Shown here: in pieces, positions 47,293 to 58,900 of the stretch | Position numbering within the stretch: the first letter of the stretch is position 1 | How the letters are laid out: every line of letters starts with the position of its first letter | NCBI RefSeq assembly: GCF_030247195.1 | Contig: NC_080672.1 | Span: 401,715,037 to 401,779,036 of the forward strand | Length of the DNA stretch: 64,000 bases | Direction: 5' to 3' | DNA from: Topomyia yanbarensis | Lineage: Eukaryota > Arthropoda > Insecta > Diptera > Culicidae | The notes under the pieces: generated by a model | Told to the model about the DNA's origin: nothing | The model's database searches: none | What the model saw: only the letters and a program-made list of their open reading frames with translations | Program-made: the position numbers and the translations under genes

Positions 47293-47684
47293 TCTGCTTT
47301 ATCGCATTACCTGGCGGTAGCCAAAAGAACAACAAAACCAGCGAAATCGGTGGTGATCGCCGGCGATATTGTCCAGCTGTCAAGGTTTTTGCAGACAGCT
47401 CGCGACATACCGCAACTCGTCATCCTGAGTAGTATAGGTATGTCAACATGTGTTCTTGTCGTGTTATCCGCGGTAAAATATGTACAAGCGGGTTTCGAGG
47501 TAAAAGCAATCGTAGACTATTTGCTCTGGGTGTACTAGTGTGTTTAGAGAGTAATCATACCTATATGGATGTAGTGGTACCAGGCAGGACACGGTCGACC
47601 GATACTGATCGCAGCTACACGCTCCCTGCAGGAGTTCTGGCATTGGGTATGTTTACGTTGTTCAAGGTCAACTACATTTGCTGA
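47293..47684 (+). CDS. Possible two-exon gene end, product unknown
   Basis: Exon one (47,293-47,437) follows ATATTTTCACTTTAG and is open for 48 codons including VVIAGDIVQLSRFLQTARD, ending at ATAG|GTATGT. The proposed 110-bp intron ends at TGTGTTTAG (47,547). Exon two (47,548-47,684) continues in the matching phase with TYMDVVVPGRTRSTDTDRS, has a hydrophobic end (AGVLALGMFTLF) and stops at TGA. The matching phase and composition are in favour; no family was recognised and a chance arrangement is possible. Confidence 0.3.
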
Positions 47685-48022
47685 AAAAAGAATGTTCTGT
47701 GTTGCGAATGCGATAGTCGGCGTTGTAGACATCGAGGGTGGTCTGGAATTTTAACTGGTGTAGTAGATTACGAAATGAAAGCGTACTTGTAGGGATTGGG
47801 ATTCTGATTAAAGGCAATCAAGGATATCAGAACACTTCTTAGGTTCGTTTCGTCCTGGAAACGAAGCTCGTCATGTTGTTGGTGATAGGAATCAGAATCG
47901 TTGGGACATTTAATTTTAGTAAAACTTAGCGTCAGTCTTTGTGCTCGCATGAAGATTGTCAATTCCTTGCTATCGACGAGTGCGATTCAGCCATCCCAAA
48001 TTTTCGTCTTTTCTAATCGTGT
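47685..48022. other. Unassigned sequence
   Basis: Nothing identifiable between the candidate exon and the element that begins at 48,031; the target copy GTTTAAAT sits at its end. Confidence 0.3.
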
Positions 48023-48030
48023 GTTTAAAT

Positions 48031-49946
48031 CAGTGGCGTAGCCAGATTTGGAGGGGGTTTTGATGAAAATAGAAATTTTTTTGAAAAAATCTTAAAATTT
48101 AATATGAGTGATAAATTATTGAAAACTCAAAAACATAAGTAGTCTAACAGTCGTCATTCCAGTCTACAAACAAGAAGGATCAACATGGAACAGTTTTCAA
48201 ACCTCTATAGATTATTTTATTGTATAATATGTCAATGAAGTCAAAAATTGCGATCTTTAAAAGTGGGATAAATGATCTAAAAAATTTTCAACGTTCAAGA
48301 TCACCTAATATAATAATCCTTGACTTTGAAGGTTTGACAACTTCGGGAAGTTATCAACATAAAACAGCGCCTGCTTTGATATAGAAATTTTAGTGATTAA
48401 TTCTCATAGAGGTAATTATGGTGAATTAATTTTTCAAAAATATTAAGGGACATGGTGCCTTCAGCAAAGTTTTTGATAATGTCATTTCAAACAATTTTGT
48501 TGAAAATATGAAGGCTACATGAATTCAACATATAGGGATTTAAATGGACTGGGCATGCTATATTTCTCCTTAGTGAAATAAATTTAAGTGAAAACTATTT
48601 TTTTCTGCGCTGCGGATAAAATTGTTTGAAACAATCATTGCAAGTTGAGAACACAAAACCTATAACTAAATTATGGATGGATGGAACTGAAACTTGCGTT
48701 TCGACTTCATCTCATCAGAATCCGACACTAACTTGGTGGGCGGACTAAGCTAGCGCCGAATTGATGCTAGCTCCTGAAAATGGATCGTAACTCTTTGTGT
48801 TTTTGAGTCCTTTTAATATCTGGGAATTATTTGTTTTAAATCCAGTTCCTTTATTTTTTTCTGTAAGCTTCAAAGGCACCTTGAACGCAATATGAATTTA
48901 TTATTTAATTACCGCAGAAGAGATTTATCAAATACAGTAATTTCAGAACAGCTTGTTGTAAAGGTTTTCTACTACTATATTTCGATACTCTGAATATGTG
49001 GGATATTTATGTCTTTGACAAAGTTGTTTGAAATAGCACTTTCGAAAACTTTGCTGGAGACATTAAGTCTCGACCCAAATATGCTTGAAGAGTAATTCTT
49101 CTCTATAATTACTTCTGGGAGGATTAACCGTCAAAATTATTCTAACAGTAGATGAACAGTTTTACGTTTTGAAATTCTTCAATGTTACTTAACATTGAAA
49201 TTTGGCAGTTTCGAATGAATGTGATCGTGACCGTTAAAAATTTATCGAGCATTAATTTTACTTTTCTTCATTAGTCAACCTCACAACTTGCAGTACGTAG
49301 CACACAAAATTTTAGTGTGCCATTCATTGCATCCTGCTAAGAGGCTATTCATATAGTTGATAATACAACAAAAATCCAATGCTCATAAAACCGATCCTGA
49401 CCTGCTAGAGACAAAATTACATCAGCTTTCAACTAGTTTCTGAAATGTTATTCTTGTTTTTAACCATATTGAATTGTTGTCTAAACTCTACACAATCTAA
49501 AAAAAAATACATTTTCAGCAAATGTTGAAATGTATGCAAGTTTTCGGTAAATAAGCTTATGTTTTATATGCAATCAACCTATTCAAATTTAGATTCTCAT
49601 TCGAAAAATTGTCTCTAATCTATATTTTGAAGCATCTTTCCAAAAATGAGCTCATAATAATTCAGACAGTTATTTTATTTTACATTGAAGTAATTTGACA
49701 ACTGTGGGATTTTGGCTAAGAAATAAGTTACAAGATCCCCTTCCCACAATTTTCCAGAAGTTTAAAAGTGACGCTTTAAACACAGTTCTCAATGTAGTGA
49801 TCAGAGAATATTTTTCCAAAAATATTTTGTGGAATATTAAATTAAATTCGTCAGTATCAATTTTTTTTCAATCCAATTAATTTTGGTTTGGGGGGGGGGG
49901 GGGGTTTAACCCCCAAACCCCCCCCCCCCCCCTGGCTACGCCACTG
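48031..49946. mobile_element. hAT-like non-autonomous element, 1,916 bp
   Basis: Terminal inverted repeats CAGTGGCGTAGCCAG at both ends and an exact 8-bp duplication GTTTAAAT (48,023-48,030 and 49,947-49,954) define it. The right end carries a run of about 16 G, TTTAACCCCC and a run of about 15 C, an expanded palindrome next to the terminus; the left end has only GGAGGGGGTTTTGATG. No transposase frame. A second, diverged copy begins at 59,683. It contains another repeat (48,690-48,780) inserted or shared. Confidence 0.88.
48690..48780 (-). repeat. Nested interspersed block with CCGACACTAACTTGG
   Basis: CATCAGAATCCGACACTAACTTGG and GCTAGCGCCGAATTGATGCTAGC match the block at 23,590-23,700 and, inverted, 35,035 and 37,165. 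Its absence from the related part of the 59.7-kb copy was not proven. Confidence 0.55.
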
Positions 49947-49954
49947 GTTTAAAT

Positions 49955-51442
49955 CACAAATTAGTGGAAGTAGAGTGGAATATTTTTTCCAAAAGTTGAA
50001 TTTATACATTACACTAAAACGCTCATAAACAGATTTTTAGCGCTCATAAAAATCCGCAAGAGTAACATAAGATATCAGGAATCAAAATATATTGGCTTAA
50101 ATGGCACGTTCCCCGTATGTAGTCGGGGATTTGTGCCCCAGGTAGATATGTGAATATCAGATCTATCTCGTATTTATTAACCGTGGGCGTTAACTTATAT
50201 TTTTGTGCTATACGACCGAGTCTTCGGGAGGTGTAATACTTTCAGTTAAATAAAATGGAGCTTAGGCTTACGGAAGTCGCCTTTAACCAAATCCATCACC
50301 TATGCCATTCCGTTATCAATAAATTATCCAGAAAAAACTAAATTTGAAAACCCAATCGGTTCATTCCTAGGTCGACTCCCAGTCACACCACAAGTTAATT
50401 CGGACAAGTCTAGTTACCGAACCATCATACTTGAAATTGGTATGAGATTTTTCGACAATTTGCGTGGAGAAAACCCATTAGCTCGCATTTTCACCGCCAG
50501 GTGGCACTGTATGCATCTGTTATCGCTACGAGTGAAAATAAGTAGGAGAATTTATTAACTTTTTTTAATGAAGTTTTAGTTTTGCACGGGCCGAACAGCG
50601 TACAGTGCTGAATCAGTCGTAGAATTCCATGAACTTTGTTTTTTGCGAAATAATGGTTTATATAAATACTTTTTTCAGAGGAACTATAGTACACAATATG
50701 AGCATTCTCTTAGCTAGAAAAATTTAGTTCCATATTTTATCGAATAGAGGGCGCTATCGCTAACTGTTTAATGAAGAGAGATAGAAGATGGATACGTTCA
50801 GATAAATTACTAAGAATTGTCTGTTCTTTAACTTTGTAGAAGGTTTCTAGTTCCTATCTCAAACCATTGAAAATTGATAATGGAGCTCTCTATACGGTGA
50901 AATGTTTCTAGTCAAGAAATAACTCGTATTAAATATTAAAATCCTTCAAAATATACCATATTTAACTAAACCAAACCGCCAATACGGTAAAATAACAAAG
51001 TTTGTGGGAATCGATTGCTGACTTACACCCCATGTGGTTTGGCCCCATGCAAAACTAACTCAGACATTTCGTCGTTAAAAGTTTAATAACTTCTCTTATA
51101 AAAGCTGGATGGGGTCGACATCTTCGACAAAGTTGTAGACAATAAAATTATCTTTCTTCTTTTAACTTGTAGTGACAATCCGATGCATACACCTAGTGAT
51201 GGAAGTACGAGTTAATGGGTTTCTGACAATTTTCATGTCAAAAAATCCAAAACAAATTTCAACGACTTTGGACCAGTAGCTAGACTTGTCCGATTTGATT
51301 CAAACTTGGAACAGACACTTCTGATGAGACTAAGAATCGACGCAGAGGTAGGCCGTTAGGGATCCTATTTCTTTCTTATCACTCTAGTTATCATTAAATA
51401 TGTTAGCATAAGTAAAAGTTTAGAATAGCAGATAAATAATTC
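49955..51442. other. Unassigned; ORF1 head fragment and shared 3'-end motif
   Basis: At 50,253-50,330 the frame reads MELRLTEVAFNQIHHLCHS, the counterpart of MELNLTEVHTVQLHHIS in the ORF1 at 33,150, so a small piece of that retrotransposon is present. At 50,084-50,126 the motif ATTGGCTTAAATGGCACGTT occurs, also found inverted at 61,863-61,906 and near 63,411-63,437. The remainder is unidentified. Confidence 0.45.
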
Positions 51443-51663
51443 ATTGCGCATTTTACACCAAACTGGACTATCATACATGTGTGCACCTTTTTTCAAAGTG
51501 TCATATAAGTGCACATTCGCGTTGGATCGTTTGGATGTCTTCGGTGCACTTATTCGTTGGTTTATAATAAATTAGTGCACCGACGACACCCAAGCGATCA
51601 GAGGTGAATATGCGCTTTTATCACACTTTGAAGGATGCGGCAATTTGGTGTGAAATGCGCAAT
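51443..51663. mobile_element. Foldback MITE (221 bp)
   Basis: Left ATTGCGCATTTTACACCAAA pairs with right ATTGCGCATTTCACACCAAA (complement). Internal blocks TCAAAGTGT, TGTGCACTTAT-like and GCACCGACGACACCCAAGCG/CTTCGGTGCAC are also inverted copies, so most of the element folds back. No coding capacity. Confidence 0.8.
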
Positions 51664-53640
51664 ATGAAAAGCTCTGTCGTCTATCGAGAATCATTTTCAG
51701 CCGTTCTCTCACCAAAAGCGTTTTGCCTATAGCTTGGAAAGAAGCAGCAATCATTTCCATTCAAACATACAAAACGAATCTTCAGGAGCGTAAATGCATC
51801 TGTTTTTGCGCTCTCGGACTGTGAGCGAAATGCTCCCAAATGATTCAACCAACCACAACCACGCTAAAATGAAAATTAGACAGCCTAGGGTAGTTCCAAA
51901 TGTTTTTTCAAATTTCGCAAAAGTGAATTTTATTAACTTCTCAAAACAGATACTTCGTAAGTAAATAGAAACATTTTGATTTCCTAGGGTAGTCCTTAGT
52001 AACGAGTTAGCTAGGGTGGTTCCAATTTATTGAAATTTGGTGAATAAAAAATGATGAAATTTTATACATTTGTTTGTAGATCTTCAGTCCAATCTGAATA
52101 TCATCGTAGAAAAAATCATCCCTTCATAGCTCTTTAAGAGATAATCCTCATGTACTAATTTATAAACGTATGCATTTAGAATAGTTGTAAAAGATAGCAT
52201 ATCTTAAGGTGGTTGATAGAATGCCTTAATTTTTTGTTTTATTGGTTTATTTATTTACAGTTATCGCCAAAGCTATTAAAAGATGACAGGTTTATTTGAT
52301 TATGATGAAGATCTCAAATCTTGCCGTTTTATGCTCTATTCACAGTTGTTCATACGATGCATACTGCAGCTAAGCCTCTCAATACTTTTCCATTGATTTT
52401 CAATTCCAATGATGATATGAATATCTCTCCTTGTGGGTACTGACTTGGTTTTTCGTACGAAAATATCCTGAGCATACTTTGCACTGTATATGTATGCTTT
52501 GAAATAGAGGCGTGAGCGTTTTTGTCCGAAACTCTCGTCAATTTGGAAGTGAATTATTTAGGTAGATTTTAAATTTGATTGTTGATTGTGATTGATTCAA
52601 GGGGGAGTTTGCACTTGAAAATAAATGTTTCATTACTGGCCAATAACTAAAATCGGGTAAAAAAGAACACTTCCCACACTCACGTGTTTAACTTTCATCG
52701 GCCACCAGTAAAGCTAACGACCAATACCTACCAAAGAGATAGGATTCATGGAAAGATATAATAATAGTTGCAGTTAGTTTGCATCGTTGGCTTCTATATA
52801 TTTGAATTTTTCTATATTGCAGATAACTGTGAAAATGTAGAAACACGAGTCATAGTTGCAAGACGGTTAAAGCATACTTATATTTGTATCAAGGAAATCG
52901 CCCCAAACCCTGAATTTACAAGCAGCGTTCAGAAAAAGAAATACACCGGTGAATAATAATGCAAAACTTCATGAAATCAAGAAATACCATGCGTCTCCAT
53001 GAAAAAACTAATTTCACAAATGTCCAAATATCAACCTTCGGCGCAAAACGGCGCAAGATGGCACTATTATTTTTGAAAACTGGATAAAATTTTACGTCAG
53101 TTTTACTAGATGAGATCCTTTAACACGCTTTTACCGATAAAGAGATGACACTCTGAATATAAATAAGTCCGCGGTGAACAACATAGTTATATTTATTTTA
53201 TTGGTAACTTTTTAAATACTCATTATTTCTCAAATCGAAATACACCATTGCATTCCTGAGGTGATTTTCTATTAGAAATGCCAATATGTGTTGTTAAATT
53301 ATTATTGTAGTACCTATTAAAACGAGATGAATTAGAATGAACAAAAACTTTTTGTCACTCAAATTCTTGCAGATTTTCAAGACCCTGTACGGTTCAAAAA
53401 AATGTAGCACTTATATTTTTTAACCGATTGACTCAAAAATTTGGCGAATACAGCTTTAGTTAATGTACATTTAGGAAAAAATATAAAAGGTATGAAAATC
53501 GACAATAAATTTTGGAGGTTTTGACCGGCTCGGCCCCACTGTGCGCTGCTATAGCAGGGCACGCAATGAAATCTACCCGTGCACTGCTTTGCCGGTTAAC
53601 CAGCGCAAAATTTCGTTCCTTTTACCTAGTGTGTGAAACG
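51664..53640. other. Unassigned AT-rich sequence
   Basis: Only short open frames without recognisable domains. Two phrases with CTAGGGTRGTTCCAA (51,887 and 52,012) suggest a local duplication. Nothing else supported. Confidence 0.3.
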
Positions 53641-53650
53641 TTAACAAACA

Positions 53651-54690
53651 ATGAGTGACAATGCAAAGTTAGTTTATTCCCCAATGCGATCAAACTGTGT
53701 TGCTGTTGACTTTTCGAATAATATGAAGCTCAACGTAGTAGAAGTTAATGCTGTGCAATCCCATCGTCTATGTCATGCGGTACTGAATATGTTCAAAACC
53801 ATTATCCAAGCAGAATCATTTGCTTCGCAGAACAACTTGAAACACGCCGTCGAATGTAATAACATTTTATACAGCGTCCCAGCATGTACGATGGCACTAT
53901 TTAAGTAAAGCTACATGACCTTGCACCGCGTACTAATGCTAGCGTTATCAAACAACACCTATCAAAACATGAAGAAGTGGACACCGTTAAGGAAGATACT
54001 TGGAGGAAGTTTTTCCCGGGTCTTCGCAATGGCGTGCGTTTGGTGAGAATGCGTCCGACAAAACCTATCCCCTCCTACCTGATCATCCAATGCAAATCAA
54101 TCCAAGGTGACACATATACCCAGCGAACATTAGTCACGTATCCAGGACAGATACTACGTGCCAATTCTGTGATCACCCGCTAATCCACGGAAAACCTTAC
54201 ACAGAGGCTTGCTTGTAACAGATGGAATACTAAGGAAATTCCATCTGTTACAAGCAAGACCGATACACAGTTGTGGTATGCTAAACCACAACCGGTTGCC
54301 AAACCAACGACTACGGATCGAGCAGCAACAAAGCTAAACCAATAATGATCGTGTTCAGTACCTGTACCAGCAAAATTACTTTAACCAAAAGCGAAGAAAC
54401 AATGATTACATCAAATGCCTCTAAAACAACAACCAAAACCACCAATAAAGAAACAAATGCCGATGAAGACGAAGTTACAACAGCGACACGAAATAATAAG
54501 ATACAAACTAGAACTTCCGACAATGAACAGCATGCAAGCAGTACTGATGACGACATGGGCGTGAACGGAAACGCGAGAGAAGGCAGACGAACTGACCCCG
54601 CAAGCTGCAGAGGATGACGCAGCTAATGCATCACCGCCAAGACAAAGGGTCTCAATACGCAGCAGCAAGCTGCGTCAGCATGACCCGGAA
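53651..54690 (+). pseudogene. Non-LTR retrotransposon ORF1, copy 2
   Basis: Starts MSDNAKLVYSPMRS and aligns by eye with copy 1 (KLNVVEVNAVQSHRLCHAV; AESFASQNNLKHAVECN). A frameshift near 53,880 leads to VKLHDLAPRTNASVIKQHL, EDTWRKFFPGLRNGVRLVRM and RTLVTYPGQI, and a further shift to a damaged zinc knuckle CQFCDHPLIHGKP with the final Cys lost. A Thr/Asn/Glu-rich tail runs to about 54,690 (RQHDPEDIQ, stop). The pattern (HDLAP, TWRKFFPG, zinc knuckle) is typical of ORF1 proteins in mosquito non-LTR elements. A 20-bp perfect inverted repeat (54,208-54,227 / 54,239-54,258) lies in the knuckle region. Confidence 0.8.
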
Positions 54691-55435
54691 GACATTCAGT
54701 AAGTTTGTTATTTTTATTTTTACATTTTGTAAAATCACGAAAGGTCCACGGCTCAGTTGTGCTAACGCTTTGTCAGTCGTGTCAGATAAACTAGAAGAAA
54801 AAAATAAAGTGGTTACAGCCTACAAGGAAGAATTATTGACAGCATCGATTCGATCCGTGACTTGAGGGTGCTCTTCAATAGGAACTTCTCTGACCGTATC
54901 ACGACACCTGCTAAGGCTTTCGGAATGCTGGACTTCATAAAGCGGAATACCACGGCCTTCGATGATTTCTACGCACTAAAATCACTGATCTGTGCCCAGA
55001 TCAGAAGCGTTCTGGAGTACGATGTGGGCACCATACCGTACCGTTCATAGTGACCGGTTAGAACGTATGCAAAGATGTTTCGTGCGATTCGCTCTCAGCA
55101 GAAAACGATCCATTTATATTGCCGCCTTGTGTCGATAGATGTACGCTACTCGGTCTGCAGACTCTGGCGACTAGCCGTATCTTCCTGCAAAAATAATATT
55201 TATTTTCGATTTGCTGTCAGATAAGATCGACAGTCCAGATCGTCTCTCGGGCGTTAATTCGTACCTCCCTCTGCAAAAGGCAAACCGTACTGCATATGGA
55301 CGAAATAATCAACTAGAAAGTTGTTGTCGTAGATTTAACGAAACTTCTTCTTTGTTCGATTTAACATTTCCAACCATACGTAGAAGTTATTATTAAAATA
55401 TTTAGTTTTAAAAGTTTTTTTTAAAAAAAAAAATG
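54691..55435 (+). pseudogene. ORF2 C-terminal remnant joined to ORF1 copy 2
   Basis: From about 54,835: SIRDLRVLFNRNFSDR.., AKAFGMLDFIKRNTTAFDD, FYALKSLICAQIRSVLEYD, then after shifts FVRFALSRKR, and from 55,211 SDKIDSPDRLSGVN.. NNQLESCCRRFNETSSLFD. This is the end of the reverse-transcriptase ORF of Jockey-related elements. The endonuclease and catalytic palm are missing, so ORF1 and the ORF2 tail were joined by a large internal deletion. It finishes in a T/A-rich tail near 55,435. Confidence 0.8.
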
Positions 55436-55735
55436 TGTGTATAGATGGTGACAAAATAGAGGGACGACTAAACGATCTGGCCTTGCATACTTGCCCCAAG
55501 TTCGTTAATAATATAGGTCACAGTGAGGACAAGTGAATTCTGTTAAACTTCATACGTCGAGGAACTGTTTCTCAGATATTCTCAGTGGCATTTTTGTAGT
55601 GAGTATGTGGGTCGAAAGTCGTTAGCCTACTTCATAGTTCCACTGTTACCCTCTTTCCCCTATACCGAAGATTAAAAATAAATAATAATAAATAACCTAA
55701 AACACGTATTCGAAATTGGCGGCGTTGAAATAAAT
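55436..55735 (+). repeat. ORF1 fragment, direct repeat unit 1 with TAA-rich tail
   Basis: TGTGTGTATAGATGGTGACAAAATAGAGG to about 55,615 is nearly repeated at 55,746-55,940. It then has ATACCGAAGATTAAAAATAAATAATAATAAATAA, a tail with short TAA units typical for ends of several non-LTR retrotransposons. Confidence 0.7.
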
Positions 55736-55745
55736 AAATAATAAA

Positions 55746-56400
55746 TGTGTGTATAGATGATGACAAAATAGAGGAACGATTACACGATCTGGCCTTGCAT
55801 ATTTGCCCCAAGTTCGTTGTTCGTTAATAATGTATGTCACAATGCGGACAAGTGAAATCTGTTAAACTTCATACGGTGAGAAACTGTTTCTCAGATATTC
55901 TCAGTGGCATTTTTGTAGTGAGTATGTGGGTCGAAAGTCTCTTCACTATACGTATCTACCATTCAAAACACACGGAACTAACATTACGCAAACCAACCTA
56001 CGCACTTATCAAGACCAGATTCCTAAGCCATCTGACAGTGTATCGCGGAGACCATTGAGTGGAAGATGCTGTAGCGTCGGAAGTCGTATCCTTGAAGATT
56101 GTTTAAATTACCGTGTGTTTTTAAATAATCGCATAAGTATTTTTGAACCACCAGATGGCACCGGCTGAAAGAAGGTGGTAGTAGGCGAAGGAGTGTATAA
56201 CTATAAAAGCAGCATCCAGCAAATCATCAGTCATCTCCATCAGCACTCTCACGCCACAATTAACCAATAATAGAGAGGTCAACAACAACGAAAGAGCAGT
56301 AAATAGATGTAATAGGCGAGCAAACAATTGTTACTCCACCGTGAAAGATGGTCTTCACACGCAATGGCAAGTTGCGTGCATGAGATCTGATGGCCGAAAA
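55746..56400 (+). pseudogene. Non-LTR ORF1, decayed copy 3
   Basis: In changing frames reads DDKIEERLHDLA (compare YIGDDAIEVRLHYLSP in copy 1), MSQCGQVKSV, SGIFVVSMWV, then PFKTHGTNITQTNLRTYQDQ, corresponding to the part before the zinc knuckle. ATGGTCTTCACACGCAATGG near 56,350 matches the ORF1 ends of the other copies. The first 195 bp are shared with unit 1 just upstream. Confidence 0.65.
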
Positions 56401-56519
56401 TAATAGTTTTACTTTATTTTTTTTTATATCTTTTGTTAATATATAAAGGATAAAAAAGTTTACGGTGTAGCAATGGATATCTCTTTGACCTACGTGATAA
56501 AGAAACATTTTCCAAATCA

Positions 56520-57300
56520 GTTCATAAAATCATGAAAAATATTACGTTTTCGTTAAATGAACCGTTTACGAAAATCGTGACCAAGCTGCCGACATCATGA
56601 TACATGAAACGTCGTGTTCATGAAAATATTTGTGTTCTCTCAAAATTGGATCACGCCAAAAGAGCATGGCGTTGCATTTGAATGTTTGGTAGGGTAACTG
56701 TGGTTGTGCCTTGAATATCTTTAGTTTTTTATGATGCTAGTTTATAATTTTGAGAAACACTAATTTGTATTAACTGCATCGACTAAAAAGCCGCGAATTG
56801 AGGGATGATTTCAGAAGGTTAGTAACGAGTTGCGTAATTTCCTTTCATGACATCGTTGTATTTTATTTATAAATTCAATCTTATTTTCTGGAGTTATGTG
56901 ATTCACGTTCATGATGTCAGGAGCTTAGTCACGGTTTTAGTAATTTGTAAAGTAAAGCCTTAACGGCAGATCTGGACTATTAGATTCAGATTCATGGACC
57001 AGTTCACGAATCAAGAAATGTGCCATGAATAGTATTCCGAATTTCCTGAAATAGTTCACGAGAGAATATCAATGCTTTTAATTTTGTGAACTAATTCCCA
57101 ACTAGGAAGAGCGGATCATATTCAAGGTGTAATAAATCACGTCGTATAAACAGGTCGTAAACAATGTTTCTAAATGTGTGGATGAAATCATGAACCACGC
57201 TTAGTTTTTGAATAATATTCATAAAGTTGTGAACTAGTTTACGGATAGAAAAATGATTTAGTACTAACAGCGGAAACCGTGACGCAGTTTTACAAAAAAA
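56520..57300 (+). repeat. AT-rich interspersed repeat family A, copy 2
   Basis: Collinear with 5,490-6,510 in the same orientation (shared blocks listed there) and with an inverted fragment at 27,180-27,500. Frequent TTCATGA, TTCACGA and GTGAAC motifs. Class unknown. Confidence 0.55.
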
Positions 57301-58269
57301 TAAATAGCTTTACAAGTAAAAACATTGTACAAGCCATAATCAAAATAGAATACAATAATCAAGCACATGATTTTTGTTCTTTACGTAACGAAAAAACGTA
57401 TTTCACTTATTTTATAAAACAGATACAATAGGGCCAAACAATCCATTCATTTATGTGATCAGATGTCCCATATTAGGTGGGACAGTCACGGATTTCGAAG
57501 TCTTTCGGTAAATCGTTCTGCATCTCTTAAATGTTTTTTTATTCCACAATACCCATATTACATATTTATATTGCACAAAACATACATAAAAGTTCTGAGT
57601 CGTGCTACCTAATCTCCGAACTACGTGGGGAACGTGCAAATTGATCAAATTTATCTCGTTTGTCGCGGAGCCCTTTTCAACTCTTAAAATGAGCCATGGC
57701 CATGCAGATCATGAATCTTTACGAAAAGTTTCGCAGTCTTACACAAGCTGTGCAATTATTTGGGAAACATACATTTTAATAGGTTTTTTGAGTGCGTCAC
57801 ACATTTGTCCTGAAAACATCTGGTTGCTTTAGGCTAAAACCATTGTCATTGGTATGTACAGTTTTGCTTGTTCTATTTTGGAATGATATTCTTATCTTTT
57901 GACGATGTAATCATATTGTTCTCTCATGAGTCACAAAAGTTTGATTGAACAGAAATATCCTGTGCTAATAAAACGGACAAACTCCAAACAAATATAATCA
58001 AATTTACGCTACGCGCTACTTATACATTGAAAACAAAATCCGTACCTCCGATAACATCTTTGTCGGTCGCTAAACTACGCGTTTTATGGGGAAGCAAAAT
58101 TCCATTTAAAAAGAAAACATCCAAAAGCACAAGCAATGATAACGAGCTCGGCGGTGAGGCTTTTTTTATCTCTTACTACTGAATTTACCGTAGAAAAGTT
58201 TAAAAATAGCTACGAAAACAAAACTGGAACAAAACCGACCCACCGCAACTAAAATTAAAAGAAAAGAAT
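57301..58269. other. Unassigned AT-rich sequence
   Basis: Only short open frames. No repeat match inside the window or splice-supported exon was seen. Confidence 0.3.
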
Positions 58270-58900
58270 TCGACACCTCCTATCGCTTCGAGGGAGCAGT
58301 TTCGCTTTCGCACAGCCCCCACAGTAATCGAATACGAGCAACGCAAGCCCGAGAAAGTGGTGATAAAGTGTGCGAATTCGTGCGCACTTAACGCAGCTCT
58401 AACATCAACTTGACCGCGAATTTGGCTGTTTAGATTAGCCGCGCGGGTTTTTCTTCTCTAGCCCACTTTATATTGAGTTTCAATTTCAGTGTACATAAAA
58501 TCAAAAAAAAAAATCGAAAGCATCCGTTGCAGTGGGGAAACGAGAAAGAAAAAAAAAGTTATTATCGCTCTCTCAGACGGCCGCCACCCCGGATGCGAGA
58601 GTGCAGATCAATTATTTGCATTTCCTCCTCAGTCAAGTCACCAGCATTTCGCGCTGTTTGTTGGTAGACGGTGCGGCAGTCGGCCACTCTTGTACACAGT
58701 ATACAGGCACAATGGCACATATCTTCCTTCAATGAAGTTTCACAATTCATTGTACGATCGTTTAACCCACACTTACGCTGCTGGGTGCTGCTTCTGGTAG
58801 AAGAAGAAAGCAGAAGTCGAATCACTTTCGGTGGTAACCAAGAAGTAATTTTAATTGGAACATCAATCACTGTGCGTTGAAAAGCAATAATAATAATCAT
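58270..58900 (+). promoter_or_regulatory. GC-balanced stretch, possible promoter/5'UTR
   Basis: Composition changes to GC-balanced, with TTTATATTGAG (58,467) followed by TTTCAGTGTACA (58,487), which resembles a TATA-like box and an insect TCAGT initiator at a plausible spacing of about 20 bp. Open frames at 58,473-58,800 overlap in three phases and are not recognisable. The call rests on composition and weak core-promoter matches only. Confidence 0.25.

Noticed and set aside
54311..54668. Antisense hydrophobic frames over ORF1 copy 2
   Set aside because: Shadow of the Thr/Asn/Lys-rich ORF1 tail read backwards.
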